A DNA stretch of 64,000 bases from Bettongia penicillata ogilbyi. Taxonomy: Eukaryota > Chordata > Mammalia > Diprotodontia > Potoroidae. Where the stretch lies: positions 2,416,773-2,480,772 of the forward strand of contig JAJHZJ010000419.1 of the NCBI GenBank assembly GCA_023548195.1, written 5' to 3'. Below the pieces are notes generated by a model. That model was not told where the DNA came from. It did not search any database and was given only the letters and a program-made list of their open reading frames with translations. A program made the position numbers and the translations under genes. Positions 1-10,134 of this stretch are shown piece after piece (position 1 is the stretch's first letter; each line of letters begins with the position of its first letter).

Positions 1-158
1 AGTCATCCTGATGAATATCTGGTCACTGGACCCAGATGACTTTGGAGGAGAAGTGAGGCTGGTGACCTGCACAGTCCTCCCTCACTCAAAACAAAGTCAA
101 GTGCAAGTCATGTCATTATTTCTCTGATGGTATGGTCTTCTTTGACATCAAAGGATGA
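1..158 (+). mobile_element. RTE-tailed SINE (WSINE1/RTESINE-type), 5' end cut by window
   Basis: The stretch has the marsupial SINE body with GATGACTTTGGAGGAGAAG near 36-54, a CCTCCCTCACTCAAA block near 78-92, and a tail reading TCTGATGGTATGGTCTTC then a GGATGAACA-like end. The same body is present in the other orientation at 28981-29082. The tail resembles the 3' end of the RTE-like LINE at 47608-48352, which would be the mobilising partner. The family name is from memory; the start lies outside the window. Confidence 0.75.
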
Positions 159-744
159 ACACACATATTTAGTTTCCTATTTCATTTACTGTGTTTTTTT
201 CCTTTCAAATTAAACCATAAAACATCAGAGGATATTTAAAATAACCTTAAAAGTTAACATAGGTACTATATTCTAATCAATGGACATATTGCCTATAGAC
301 TTATTAGAAAATTTTTAGATCAGATTTATTTAATTCAGTGCCATGGAACAGTTCATTAAATTGCATTCATTGTTATAAATGATATTCATTACCCTTTATT
401 ATATGTGAGATGAACATTTTTATGTGTATTTTTATATGGGTGCAAGCATGGAGAAAATATCTCAGGGCAACTTTGAGAAACTTTTCTCTTTTTCCTGATG
501 TATTTTCTGAAAAGGGAAATGGGAAGGATTTTTGTAGATCAGTTTACTGACAACATGGCAACTTTTTTTAATCTACTGACCCCTACATAGTAATGAACTC
601 ACCTGATATTACATTTACTCAAATCAATGGCAAAACTAGTTAAGATCTTCTGGATCTACTGATGTTTTTCAATTTCCTCAATTTATTACTGCTTAAAAAA
701 TATGACTGTTATTATATATGCATATTTGAGAGTAAAATCATGGA
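159..744. other. Unassigned AT-rich intron sequence
   Basis: No open frame, RNA gene or repeat is recognisable by eye. The composition is uniformly AT-rich. Confidence 0.5.
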
Positions 745-749
745 ATCCT

Positions 750-880
750 ATAGTTTCAAAGTCCCTTAGAAATCACCTTGCCCAACCAGACATTATTTTA
801 CAACAGAAAAAGCCAAGACTCAGAGAAATTAAAGGACTGGCTTAGGATCACATGGATACTTAGCAACAGATGATTTTTCA
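750..880 (-). mobile_element. MIR-family SINE fragment
   Basis: On the + strand the order is CCCTTAGAAATCACCTTGCC, then ACTCAGAGAAATTAAAGGAC, then a GATCACATGG block. This is a diverged reverse complement of the MIR3/Ther-2 3' half with its L3-derived tail first. It is heavily decayed. Confidence 0.6.
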
Positions 881-1412
881 GTGACTGAAAAGTCATGTTT
901 GCCTTTAGGATTCCTTTCTTTTCAAGATAGCAAATAGCAATAGATACAGTATTTTTCAAAAATGCTGTTGATCAAAAACATCTGTATGGACTTCACACAT
1001 TAATAATAACAGTCTTGTAATAAATCAAGTAAAAGAATATGTACAAATCATCGTGTAAATGTTAAAATTCTATAGAAATATAATAAAGGTAAGGAGGTCC
1101 CCAAGAATCCTGTGTTTTCTGCAAGAAAACATCCATGATACATAGATATGAGGCTCCTGAATAGTCTACAACTCTTTGACCTTTCTTTTCTTAAACTAAA
1201 ACTGTTATTTTCCTATGTATTTCAACATCCTTCCTTGTGTTCACTTTCATATTGAAGTCATCAAGTATCAAAGTGTGTCTCGATTTGGTTTACAAGATTT
1301 TTGTGAACTTCTTTATAAAATATTCTTTCTCTTCTTCAAATGATGTCTTATGATCATTTTTTAATTTGTGCTCATCTCAAATGCTATAAGACAGAATCAC
1401 TGTGTCCCATGA
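881..1412. other. Unassigned AT-rich intron sequence
   Basis: Nothing recognisable beyond short A/T runs. Confidence 0.5.
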
Positions 1413-1655
1413 AAACAATAATATCTAGCATTTACATTCCACTTTAACCTTTGCAAAGTACTTTATATATTATCTCATCTCATTCTTACACCAATCCTGT
1501 GCATTGGGTGCTAGTAGAATCCATATATTATAGATGAGAAAGCTGAGGCATAGGGTGATTAAAGCAACTCAGCCCGTATTCACATGGTTAATAAGTTTCT
1601 AAGACAGGATTCAATATCCAGATCCAGTGCTCTATTCATAGTACCACTTGAAAAG
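1413..1655 (-). mobile_element. THER1/MIR SINE
   Basis: The + strand shows the reversed order typical of THER1: TAGCATTTACATTCCACTTT, then TTGCAAAGTACTTTATATAT, then TAGATGAGAAAGCTGAGGCA and a CCAGTGCTCTATTCATAG end. The L2-derived tail precedes the CORE segment on this strand, so the element points left. Confidence 0.8.
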
Positions 1656-1778
1656 AAGTTTTTCTTACTGGCATTGGATACATGATGAAGTCAACTCTAA
1701 AATGTATTTTGCATTTCCAAGGAGATGTGAACAATTCTTCACTTTAGCCAGTTTCTTTTTTTATCTTTTGGTTTTTTA

Positions 1779-1830
1779 TTGCTCAGTGGTTTCAATAGTG
1801 TACAACTTTTCATGACCCCATTAGGGATTT
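1779..1830 (-). mobile_element. MAR1 SINE, 3' part (split by L1)
   Basis: The text TCAGTGGTTTCAATAGTGTA followed by CAACTTTTCATGACCCCATT matches the reversed 3' end of MAR1. The element breaks off in a T run where the L1 at 1831 begins and resumes near 2383. Confidence 0.7.
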
Positions 1831-2382
1831 TTTTTGAATTTATTGTTTTTTTATTATTAACTTCTTTGTTTTCAGTTTTCTACAATCACTTCCATAAGTA
1901 TTAGATTTTCTCCCCCTCCCTCCCCAGAGAGCGAGCAATCTTATATGGCTTATACACATACATTCTTATTAAACACATTTTCACGTTAGTCATGTTGCAC
2001 ATAAGAATTAAAATGAATGACAGAAGCCATGAGAAAAACCAAAACAAAACATAACACAAGAAAAAATATTCTGTTTCATTCTGAAATCTAGTTCCACAGT
2101 TCTTTGGATGTAAATGGCATTTAGCCTCAAGATTCCATTGGGAATGTTTTAGGTCATTGCATTGCTGTGAAGGGCTAAGTCTACCAGAAAAATTCCTCCC
2201 ACACTGTGGTTGGTACAGTGTACAGTGTTCTCCCGGTTCTGCTCCTTTCACTTAGCATCAGTTCATGTAAGTCCTTCCAGGCCTCTCTGAAGTCTTCCTG
2301 TTCATCATTTCTTATACCACGATAGTATTCCATTACATTCACATACCATAACTTGCTCAGCCATTCCTTTAGGTGTTTTCTT
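1831..2382 (-). mobile_element. 5'-truncated L1, ORF2 end plus 3'UTR
   Basis: The order of blocks matches the antisense 3' end of the longer L1 at 26520: a CCCCCTCCCTCCCCA tract, GTCATGTTGCA, then TCGAAATC-like 3'UTR, then the reverse complement of the ORF2 tail (CGGTTCTGCTCCTTTCACTT). The poly-A is represented by the T run near 1826-1852. It lies inside a MAR1 SINE, so it inserted later than that SINE. Confidence 0.8.
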
Positions 2383-2580
2383 TAGCAAAGATACCAGAGT
2401 GGTTTGCCATTTACTTCTCCTACTCCTTTTACAGATGAGGAAATGGAAGCAAACAGGGTTAATTGACTTGCCCAGGGTCACACAGCTAGTAACTGTTGGA
2501 GTCTGGATTGAAATTCCAGAAGATGTTTCTTCCTGACTCCAGTCCTGGAACTCTGAGCCACTGTGCCACCTAACTACCCA
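2383..2580 (-). mobile_element. MAR1 SINE, 5' part (split by L1)
   Basis: This part contains GTGGTTTGCCATTTACTTCT, CTTTTACAGATGAGGAAATG, CTTGCCCAGGGTCACACAGC and ends TGTGCCACCTAACTACC, the reversed tRNA-related head of MAR1. Together with 1779-1830 it rebuilds one SINE. Confidence 0.85.
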
Positions 2581-2984
2581 ATGTTTTGGTTAGTTTCTTT
2601 CTACTGCTGATGTTCAGTTTTTCCAGTAATATCTTACTTTATTGGTAATTGAACAAGTATCTTACATTTAGAGTATCAATACCTAAATTCAAGTTTATAG
2701 ACAGCCTAAAAATTTTGTAACCTTTTCTGTTTTTGAATGGCTACTCCATCACTGTGGATCACTATGGAATGATAAAGGGATTTCATGAACCTGAAGGCCA
2801 TTTGAAATTTTCCTGTTTTTAGGATGTATTGGCAAGGCCAATTTGTTTTTCTTCACCTAGAGGACCACTGGTTAATTAATCGGTGTGTATTTAATAAATT
2901 GGTCCTTGGTTAAGAGATTCAGTCTGTCAATGGGATTACACTCATAGCCTTTCTTGCACATTTCAATTTCAAAGTCAGTCTGTC

Positions 2985-3085
2985 AAGAAGGATTATTAGG
3001 CTCTAACACTTGTTGGAAACTGTGCTAAATGGAAATTACAAACAAACAAGGTAGTTTCTGCCCTCAAGGAATTGCTGAAAAGGAT
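2985..3085 (-). mobile_element. L2 3'-end fragment
   Basis: The blocks GAAACTGTGCTAAATGG and TTTCTGCCCTCAAGGAATTG are the reverse complement of the conserved L2 3' end (GAGGGCAGGGACTG and GCACAGTGCCTGGCA type motifs). Confidence 0.5.
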
Positions 3086-3408
3086 AAGGGAAGTGGAGAG
3101 GAGGAATAGGTGGGATGGAGTTGTTTGGACCACAGCCAGAGGAGACATAAAGAGAAGACTGACCTGGGTGCCACATAACTTAAATGGAGGTCCTAGGAGG
3201 ATCCTTCCAGTAATCAGAAGGGTCATAGGGTACTGCTGAGGTGTGAATTCCAGGGTTCGAGTGATGTTCCAGGATGAAGAATACTTGAGGGAGTGTATAG
3301 AACACAGTTACTTCCACACTGTGTGACAAGGCCTGGGACTAGAAGTTTATGCCGGAAATCATTGAAAACCCTAAAATTTGAATTATTTACATTTTGTCTA
3401 AATGGAAT

Positions 3409-3520
3409 ATATGTGTGTGTGTGTGTGTGTCTTTTGGTCTTAAAATATAATTGTAATCTGTCTATATCTAATCTAATTATATACACACGTATATATATAC
3501 ATATATATACTCACATATAA
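3409..3520. repeat. Short (TG)n and (TA/CATA)n microsatellites
   Basis: About eleven TG units lie at 3411-3431. A TA-rich block with CATATATAC-type units lies at 3481-3520. Between them is ordinary AT-rich sequence. Confidence 0.8.
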
Positions 3521-3534
3521 TTTCACTTTTACTT

Positions 3535-4110
3535 CATGTTTTTCCATATTACATTGTATTTTTTACATTGGTCATTTTATAAAACTATAACATTCCACTA
3601 TACTAATGTTCTATAACTTATTCAGTCATTCTCTAATTGTAGGCTATGTAGGTTAGTTCCATTTTTACATTATTAAAAATAAAGTCTCTAGCTATGTATA
3701 TTTTTAAACAGATAAGTTCTTTTTTTCTTTCAATTATAACTTCAGGATAAAGTGCAAATAATAGGACCATAGGATCAAGCGTTCCTCTGATCAATTTTGT
3801 GTCTTTTGTTATACATTGTCACTTGATGCTCCAAAAAATGTACATCAGTCTGTGCTCCCTCACCAATAAAAAGTTAGAGGATTTCTCTACAATAGTTTAT
3901 GTAATTTAAAATTATTTCTACTTATTTAATGTGTGTAGACTTACATCTTAAAGTTGTCTTGCTTTAGATTTTCCTGATGATTAGAGAATTTCAATAGTTT
4001 CTTATGTGGTTTTTGACAATTTGTATTTCTTCCTTCAAAAATTATCCATTTATGTTTTACTATTTCCACTTAAAAATTTAATATTCCTATAGATGTATAT
4101 CAGTTCTTAT
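3535..4110 (-). mobile_element. Ancient L1-like fragment
   Basis: The text TAACTTATTCAGTCATTCTC followed later by a GGATAAAGTGCAAATAATAGG block resembles the antisense of the L1 ORF2 C-terminal region seen more clearly at 26990-27160. Divergence is high, so this is a tentative call. Confidence 0.4.
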
Positions 4111-4224
4111 AAGTTCTGGATTCAGAACTTTAAGTGTTACAGTGAGAGGGCTAGGGCTAGAAATTGTCATTACAGAGAATTCTGTAATGAGAAAAATTCT
4201 TACCATTATGGTGGCTTGGTAATT

Positions 4225-4316
4225 TCTCTGCAATTTACAAGTTACCTTTAGAGATTAAGCAAGTTGGCCCATGTAACACAGACTGCCTCAGAAAGTGTAC
4301 TTGAATCAGATTTTAG
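4225..4316 (-). mobile_element. MIR fragment
   Basis: The stretch with GATTAAGCAAGTTGGCCCAT and TACTTGAATCAGATTTTAG fits a reversed MIR core (the conserved ligated motif is GTTAAGTGACTTGCCCA). It is weak and short. Confidence 0.4.
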
Positions 4317-5500
4317 AGACTCGATCGATCTCTCGTACTATCTTTCTACATATTCTGTCCTCATTGCTATTTGATATATTTATTGCCAACGTTTCCCCCA
4401 ATCTGATATTTGTTTTTATTTTTAAGACTTTTTGGTCATGCAAAATTTTACTTGGAGGAGGAATGCAGGAGCAGACCAATGATTTCATTAGTAGAGGGAA
4501 TTCCTAGAGGGGAACTTCATCTACCAATGCAGATCGGTACATTCTCCATAACTTATTGTCCTAGTTGCCTGGGGTCACTAAAAGTTAAATTTGATTTGGA
4601 TAGAGTCAAGCAGCCAACATATGGCAAAGGTGACAGTTGAATTCACTCTTCTTGATCAACTGTTCCACTTCGTACAATTTTAACTTGGCAAAAGCAAACC
4701 CCTCAGTTCTGTCGTAATTTTTTTCATTTCTTTGGGTTTTTTCTCATCAAAGCAAATGAGATTAAATATGCTATTTCTTTTATTAACATGGAGCTATATA
4801 TTAGAGTTACTGATAATTTTCCCAATTTATGTTTTCATTGACATTTTTAATGTTGGTAAATTGTAGTTATCTCTCTTAAAAAATAGATTTGCTACTTGGT
4901 TAACAATTGGTTTGAGTTTCTTTAAAAACCTCTTAGTTTTCTGTTTTATTCCATTTAAAAATTTTTTCGATTAGTCTCTACCTACACCATTTTTCTTTTT
5001 TCCTTCATATCTTGATTCATTCATTTTCTATGTTTTGTTTTTAAGTTGAAGCTCAACTAAATTTCTCTTTCTTTTTCTTTTTTTGTCATAGGGTTTTTAT
5101 TGTAACCCCAGCAAAAGGTTCCATGTATAATTGGAAAACTACATATCTTTTTTTGTATTTCCTATCTTTAGTTCTATAATTCTTTCTCATTCATATTTTG
5201 TTAGATTTATCATAGTGTGATAAAATAGAGTGAAAATATCCAAATATCCTTGTGATACTTTGATAGGCCTATCATCCTGTCAATGTGAATACTTCAACCA
5301 CTGGTATAAATTGAAATCTATCCATTCCTTACCACAGAGGATCTACTCAGCACACTGAAAGCCATCTTCTAAATTGAAAAAAAAATAAATGTTATGAATA
5401 CCAGTAAAATACTTTAGATGATTATTTTCCTTATGATTAATATATGTATGACCATCCCATTTTCTCATCCAGTCATACTTATCTTTCCTACTATCTTTTA
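4317..5500. other. Unassigned AT-rich intron sequence
   Basis: Several short open frames occur but have no domain-like composition. I see no repeat that I can name. Confidence 0.5.
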
Positions 5501-5509
5501 TGAAATTTC

Positions 5510-6190
5510 CCCCTCATAATAGCTTTCACATTTGGCCCCTTCTCTGTATTCACATGGCTACTTAGTTAAGAGCCTCATTATTTCAACTACATATTACAGC
5601 ATCCTCCTAATTGGCCTCCCTGCATTTTATGTCTTCCAGTTCCGATTTATCCTCCACTCCCACAGCTGCCAAACAACTTTCCAAAAATGTAGATCTGACA
5701 ACTATGTCACTCTGGTACTCAATTGATTCCAGTGACTTTCCATGGCCTCTAGGATAACAAATACCAGCTCCTCTGTTTAGCTTCCAAAACCTTTTATAAG
5801 TTGGTCCTAAAATACTTTTCCAGTCTTGTTACATATAATAACCATTCTCTTATTCTGATTTAGCCTGATTGATTTCATCGCAGCTTCTCTCACATGATAA
5901 TCTGTCTTGCATGCCTCTGCAATGGCTGGCCCCTGTATTTAGAATGTACTCTCTCCTCACCTCCAACTCTTAGAATGCATTGATTCCTTCAAGACTCAAC
6001 TCAGACATGCATCACTTAATCTGCTACATCCAAATTTTATTTGATAGATATTCTGTGTGTATATGCGTGTCCCCTTACAAGTTCCTTGAGGGATGAGGAC
6101 TTGTTCATTCTTTTCTTTGTTTCCCCAGAGCCAAGTAGGAGCATGACAAGTGCTTGTTCAATGATTTATGATATGAATATATAGTCAATG
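5510..6190 (+). mobile_element. L2 LINE, 3' end
   Basis: The sequence follows the L2 3' terminal coding region and UTR in order: GATCTGACAACTATGTCACT, TGATTCCAGTGACTTTCCAT, CTTTTATAAGTTGGTCC, TCCTTCAAGACTCAACTCAG, AGTTCCTTGAGGGATGAGGA and CCCCAGAGCCAAGTAGGAGC. It is diverged and has no usable frame left. Confidence 0.8.
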
Positions 6191-6194
6191 GAAA

Positions 6195-7470
6195 TGAGGA
6201 GTAAACTGCTTAAACCTAACATAAGTCAAACCATTGTCCTTTGAGTCACCCCTAATTCTGTTGCTTCAGTGGTTGTGGTTACCAAGGCTATGATTTATAG
6301 CCATATAGCATAACAGAGAGAGTATAGGTGTTGAACAGATGGGCTTTTGTGTCAGGAAGAAACTTGAGATCATTATGAATACTATCAAATTTCCCAAATG
6401 TGATACAGCCTGCTCTCTTCCTCCTGTTCAACTCTCAGGCCATCAGACTTTTATTGTATGGTGCTTGCCCAACATAAATTGACTGATAAACTAACTGAAT
6501 GGCTTCCCATTTGTCAAAATTTCCCACTACTGCTACATATATTTTTAAAGATTAGTTCTCATAAAATTGCAAGGTTGTGCTTTACACATTTTACAACACA
6601 AAGATATATTTGTAATTAAAATAGTATGTTCTTTTGAATATAAACTTTAAGCATAATGTAATGTACTTGTTAATATTTGGATTTGGATTTTTATTCATTA
6701 TCATCAATGTCAAGTTGGCTTTTTGTGAATTTGTGAGGATAATAGTTTTTAGAGGAATATCTACATTTTGATATAAATTAAATTCTCTGAATTCCTCCTG
6801 TTTAAACAGTGTATTTGGGGATTCTATTTTTCTATCCATCCCATAAACTTTTTTCTTGTAATTGGGAGTGGAGGTTGTTACTTTCTCTATTATGTAAGAC
6901 AAAAAAGTGGAGTTCTCATTCTTCTCCCTAAATCCTGTTCCTCCTTATTTTATGTTTTTCCCATGAAGATCATGGAGGAAGGCTGTGGGGAGGATTGCTA
7001 AGAGACATCCTGCAGCCATCTGCTAACTGGAGAAGCAGAGGGAGAGTGTGGCTGTTCACCAAGTCACAGAATGACTCTGTTAGAACACATAAAAGCCTGG
7101 GGTTCATTCCAGTCCCCAAATTCCTGCAAATTTTGCCATGATTATATGATCACAGTAAATCAGAAGCCCTTAAATATTTACTTTCCTAAATTCTGTTACA
7201 TGGTACTATCATTACAAAATAGAGTTGCACTTCAAAAAAATTTGATTTTCATAATGTACACACCATGTGGGTTTTCATTAACATCCTTCTAGTCACTAAG
7301 TCATCATCTAATATGCTGGGTACAGTTCTTCCCTTCTCTTTTAAGTTTGATAATATTAATGAAATATTTGTGATCTGAATATGATTTTTGACAGGAATAA
7401 TATGAGTAAATAATATGAGTAAATATTCACTGTTTTTAATCAAGGTATTTTTTCCTTCTGCTTTTCTTCC
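6195..7470. other. Unassigned sequence upstream of VEGFC last exon
   Basis: No exon, RNA gene or nameable repeat was seen. The 60-100 codon open frames here are not protein-like and are expected by chance in AT-rich DNA. Confidence 0.5.
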
Positions 7471-7475
7471 CCCAG

Positions 7476-7590
7476 TTGTTACAGACTACCGTGTCTGGGT
7501 AAAGTGAAGCGTTGTGAGCCAAGATTTTCATTCAGTGAAGAAGTATGTCGTTGTGTACCTTCACATTGGAAAAGACCACATATGAACTAA
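7476..7590 (+). CDS. VEGFC: VEGF-C, C-terminal exon (partial CDS)
   Basis: VEGF-C is a secreted growth factor for lymphatic endothelium that signals through VEGFR-3. It is made as a precursor whose Cys-rich, silk-like C-terminal propeptide is cut away during maturation. This exon encodes the last 37 residues of that propeptide. The acceptor is a pyrimidine tract ending CCCCCAG at 7475; the first base completes a split codon, and the frame then runs from TGT at 7477 to TAA at 7588-7590. The peptide begins CYRLPCLGKVKRCEP, contains FSFSEEVCRCVPSHWKRP, and ends HMN. Five cysteines are seen, at residues 1, 6, 13, 24 and 26. The second half is very close to placental VEGF-C (which ends VPSYWKRPQMS), while residues 4-12 differ strongly. 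Earlier exons lie before the window. VEGF-D is excluded because its C-terminus is different. Confidence 0.93.
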
Positions 7591-7972
7591 GTAAACAGCA
7601 TCATTTGCCAGTTGAGCATAAAGTTTTCTATGATGAAAATCAGACTATATTGCTATTATTTGGAACTCTTGATAAACAGAGACCTTGTTGGGGCCATGAT
7701 AAAGACACAACTGATTTTTCCTGAACAATATGGATGGGGCTCACTTGCGTAAAGGACTCATTTAAGGACCCATTTTCTGCCAATGACCAAACAGCCTAGG
7801 TTTTTTCTTCTTTGTGATTTTTAAAAAAGATAATGACTATATAATTTATTTCCACTAAAAATATTGTGCAGCATTCCTGTTTATAGCAATAACAATTGTT
7901 AAAGCTCACTGTGATCAATATTTTTATATCATGCAAAATATGTTTAAAATAAAGTGAAAATGTATTATAAAC
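7591..7972 (+). other. VEGFC: VEGFC 3' untranslated region
   Basis: From memory, blocks of the placental VEGFC 3'UTR are recognisable in order: TTCTGCCAATGACCAAACAG near 7776, ATGACTATATAATTTATTTC near 7832, then CACTGTGATCAATATTTTTA near 7908. This supports the exon call independently of the peptide. The UTR is about 380 bases, with AT-rich elements near its end. The cleavage site, about 20 bases after the signal, is inferred. Confidence 0.88.
7948..7953 (+). terminator. VEGFC: Polyadenylation signal AATAAA of VEGFC
   Basis: A canonical AATAAA lies at the end of the conserved 3'UTR block, following ATGCAAAATATGTTTAA. The same arrangement is known for placental VEGFC transcripts. Confidence 0.85.
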
Positions 7973-7974
7973 TC

Positions 7975-8462
7975 GTAATTATGCTTACTCAGTTCATTAT
8001 CCTTCTACATGCTCTCTATACACTAACTGACAAACAAAACTATCAGATTTTTCTTTTTTCTTTTTAGAAAATGAATACCATGTGACAATTTCTATAAAAA
8101 TGTGTATTTGTATGAGAAGTCTCGGTGAAGAAGCAATAATATCCTACACCCATAATATTATAAATCACTATCATGAAAACCTGTAGCCAAGGAGACTCAT
8201 TTTAGTACTTTAGGGGATATTTAATTTCACCTTCATAGACCATAACATCTTTCTGACTTAGCCAATGCTACAGTTGAAAAAAATGTAATCTTACTTCTTA
8301 ATGATCTGGTGAGGAGCCTCTTTGAACTTAGTGTCATCCTAAGAGGACACATACTCAACTGATCTCCAGGACCTTACTCAATTCCAGTGTTGGCAAGCTG
8401 TTCTAGAACTTAGGCTTCCTCAGCATTAGCCTGCGAGAAACCTCCATTTCCAGGACTGCATA
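7975..8462. other. Unassigned downstream flank of VEGFC
   Basis: No nameable repeat or gene. It could hold transcription termination or regulatory sites, but nothing in the sequence shows this directly. Confidence 0.5.
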
Positions 8463-8463
8463 A

Positions 8464-8655
8464 CAGGGATGGGGAACTTGAGGCCTTGTGTGGCCTTCTA
8501 GGTCCTTGGGTATGACATTTTGACTGAATCCAAGTTTTACAGAACAAATTCTTTTGTTAAGGGGATTTGTTCTGTGGAGTTTGGATTCAGTCACAGGGCC
8601 ACACTTGAGGACCTAGAGGGTCACATGTGGCCTTAAGGCCACAAGGTTCTCCTGA
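8464..8655. mobile_element. hAT-type MITE forming a long hairpin
   Basis: The element begins CAGGGATGGGGAACTTGAGG and ends GGCCACAAGGTTCTCCTG, an imperfect terminal inverted repeat typical of Charlie-group hAT MITEs. Internally it is almost a full palindrome: TGACTGAATCCAA at 8521-8533 pairs with TTGGATTCAGTCA at 8581-8593, and ACAGAACAAAT at 8539-8549 pairs with ATTTGTTCTGT at 8565-8575. No intact 8-bp target duplication is visible. No transposase is encoded. Confidence 0.75.
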
Positions 8656-8659
8656 ATAG

Positions 8660-9020
8660 ACTATCTTCAGATCCACTTAGCCTAATTTTAAGAGAATGCT
8701 AATTTTTTAAAATATTGTTTTCTTTGTCATTTAATCAAAATAGATGGAAACATTTTTGTTTAGTTATATTTGCAGTTGCTGCTGCTGAAATTCATGGCTT
8801 AAGTGATTGTGAACTTGCAAATTATGTTAAAGCATTTTCAAAATACTTAGTTGTGTATAACTAAAGTGTGCTTTTGCAGATATTTTTTTCTAGTTGACAT
8901 AACTCCTTAGTTAAAATAAGAATCAGAAAAGATTCAAGCTATATTACAGAACCAAAAAAAATATTTATTTCAGCTACATCACAGAAATATCTTTGTTTTT
9001 TCTGTTAAATTACAGAAAAA
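8660..9020. other. Unassigned AT-rich sequence
   Basis: Nothing recognisable. Confidence 0.5.
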
Positions 9021-9024
9021 TCAC

Positions 9025-10130
9025 AAAACTTTAGAGTTGGAAGGGTTTTCAGAAGGTGTCTAGTCCAATCCATAATTGAGCAAGAATTCCATTTTCCTTG
9101 TAAAGAGTCATTCAGCCTTTACTTGAGGGCCTCCATGGTGAGGAAACCAATGACTGCCTTTTAGAATGCTGTCATTGTTAGGAACTTTTCCCCCCTTACA
9201 TTGCCCTGATTGCAGAGCATTTAGGTAAGTTGATCTGATTTCATCAGCTACAGCTCTTGTTACCTCCTTGAGTGTACTGGATCCCAACTCTCTGGTAGAC
9301 ATTTTTGTTCTGTCCTTTCCAATGCAAAGATCATATTACTTGGCAAAGAAAACAGAAGCAAATTCAGAGTTGGGGAGATCTGCCTTATTCCTGTCTTTGG
9401 TGTTCATTGTCACATCCATCCCAATCAGTGGTCTATTCCTTATTTGATTCTATCCCCTCCCTAAATAGAGGTTTTTAAAAGCCTTTTTTGTGCTGAACTT
9501 TTGTAGCTCTTCAAATTGAGCACCTCTTACCTCATTCTTAGAAGATTGCACTACACTACTTTTGTATTGTGTCTGAGCTTTCATTTTCTGTATATGCCTT
9601 TTTAAAATCTAAGTTGGTTGTTGAGTTCCTAGTGTTTTTTTGAGAAAACCACCTCTTTCCTTCGTGTGAATAATTTTTCTTTTGATTTTTCATAACATCC
9701 CAGAATTTTAGAAAATATTATACTAACTTTCCATTCTGTGAACCCTTTGAATTGCCAAAGCTGGGAATCCTGTCAAACCATGGCAAACTTACTTTTCTTT
9801 CTCTATCAAAATTCTCTCCTCAAAGTCCCCACCATTTTGCTAATAATTAGTTCTCCATAAATGAGAATCAGTTCAGAAGATAATTTTCCCTTTGTTGATT
9901 CCTCCATGTTTTTGAGGATGAAGTGATGACTGAAGAAAGTCTGGAAATATTTGTAGCTCTATTTGTCCAAAAGAAAACTCCAGCAGATGTCCATTTAAAT
10001 CTTTCATAACTATATCATGCCTCTGCCAGTTCTCTGATCCAATTCCTGAACTTGTAATCTATTTCCTCTTTCCATCTTGGTTTTCTCAAATGCACTCCAG
10101 TGTCGGTGCTCTTTCTGTTTCTGACTGTGT
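9025..10130 (-). mobile_element. L3/CR1-clade LINE relic
   Basis: The + strand starts with the antisense CR1/L3 3' end (TAGAGTTGGAAGGG followed by GTGTCTAGTCCAATCC). It then passes through antisense coding blocks including CATCCATCCCAATCAGTGGT, AAAGCCTTTTTTGTGCTGAA and AAACTCCAGCAGATGTCCAT, all in the order expected for an L3 read from its end inward. No frame survives. Internal gaps are likely, so the outer limit on the right is approximate. Confidence 0.7.
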
Positions 10131-10134
10131 TGAT

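Larger units (their letters stand above)
1..7475 (+). other. VEGFC: Last intron of VEGFC (3' part)
   Basis: This is inferred from the terminal VEGFC exon that begins at 7476. I looked through the interval for the preceding exon, which encodes the Cys-rich C-terminal repeats, and did not find it, so the last intron is at least 7.4 kb here. The interval holds SINE, L1 and L2 insertions listed separately. It ends in a pyrimidine-rich tract and CAG at 7473-7475. Confidence 0.8.

Noticed and set aside
4168..4191. Near palindrome CATTACAGAGAATTCTGTAATG
   Set aside because: Short, imperfect by a two-base offset, and with no associated element; expected by chance in 64 kb.
1..7475. Possible penultimate VEGFC exon
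   Set aside because: I searched by eye for the Cys-rich repeats and the ESPQKC-type segment on the + strand and found none; the AT-rich GTGTTTTCTGCAAGAAAAC text near 1112 is not a match.
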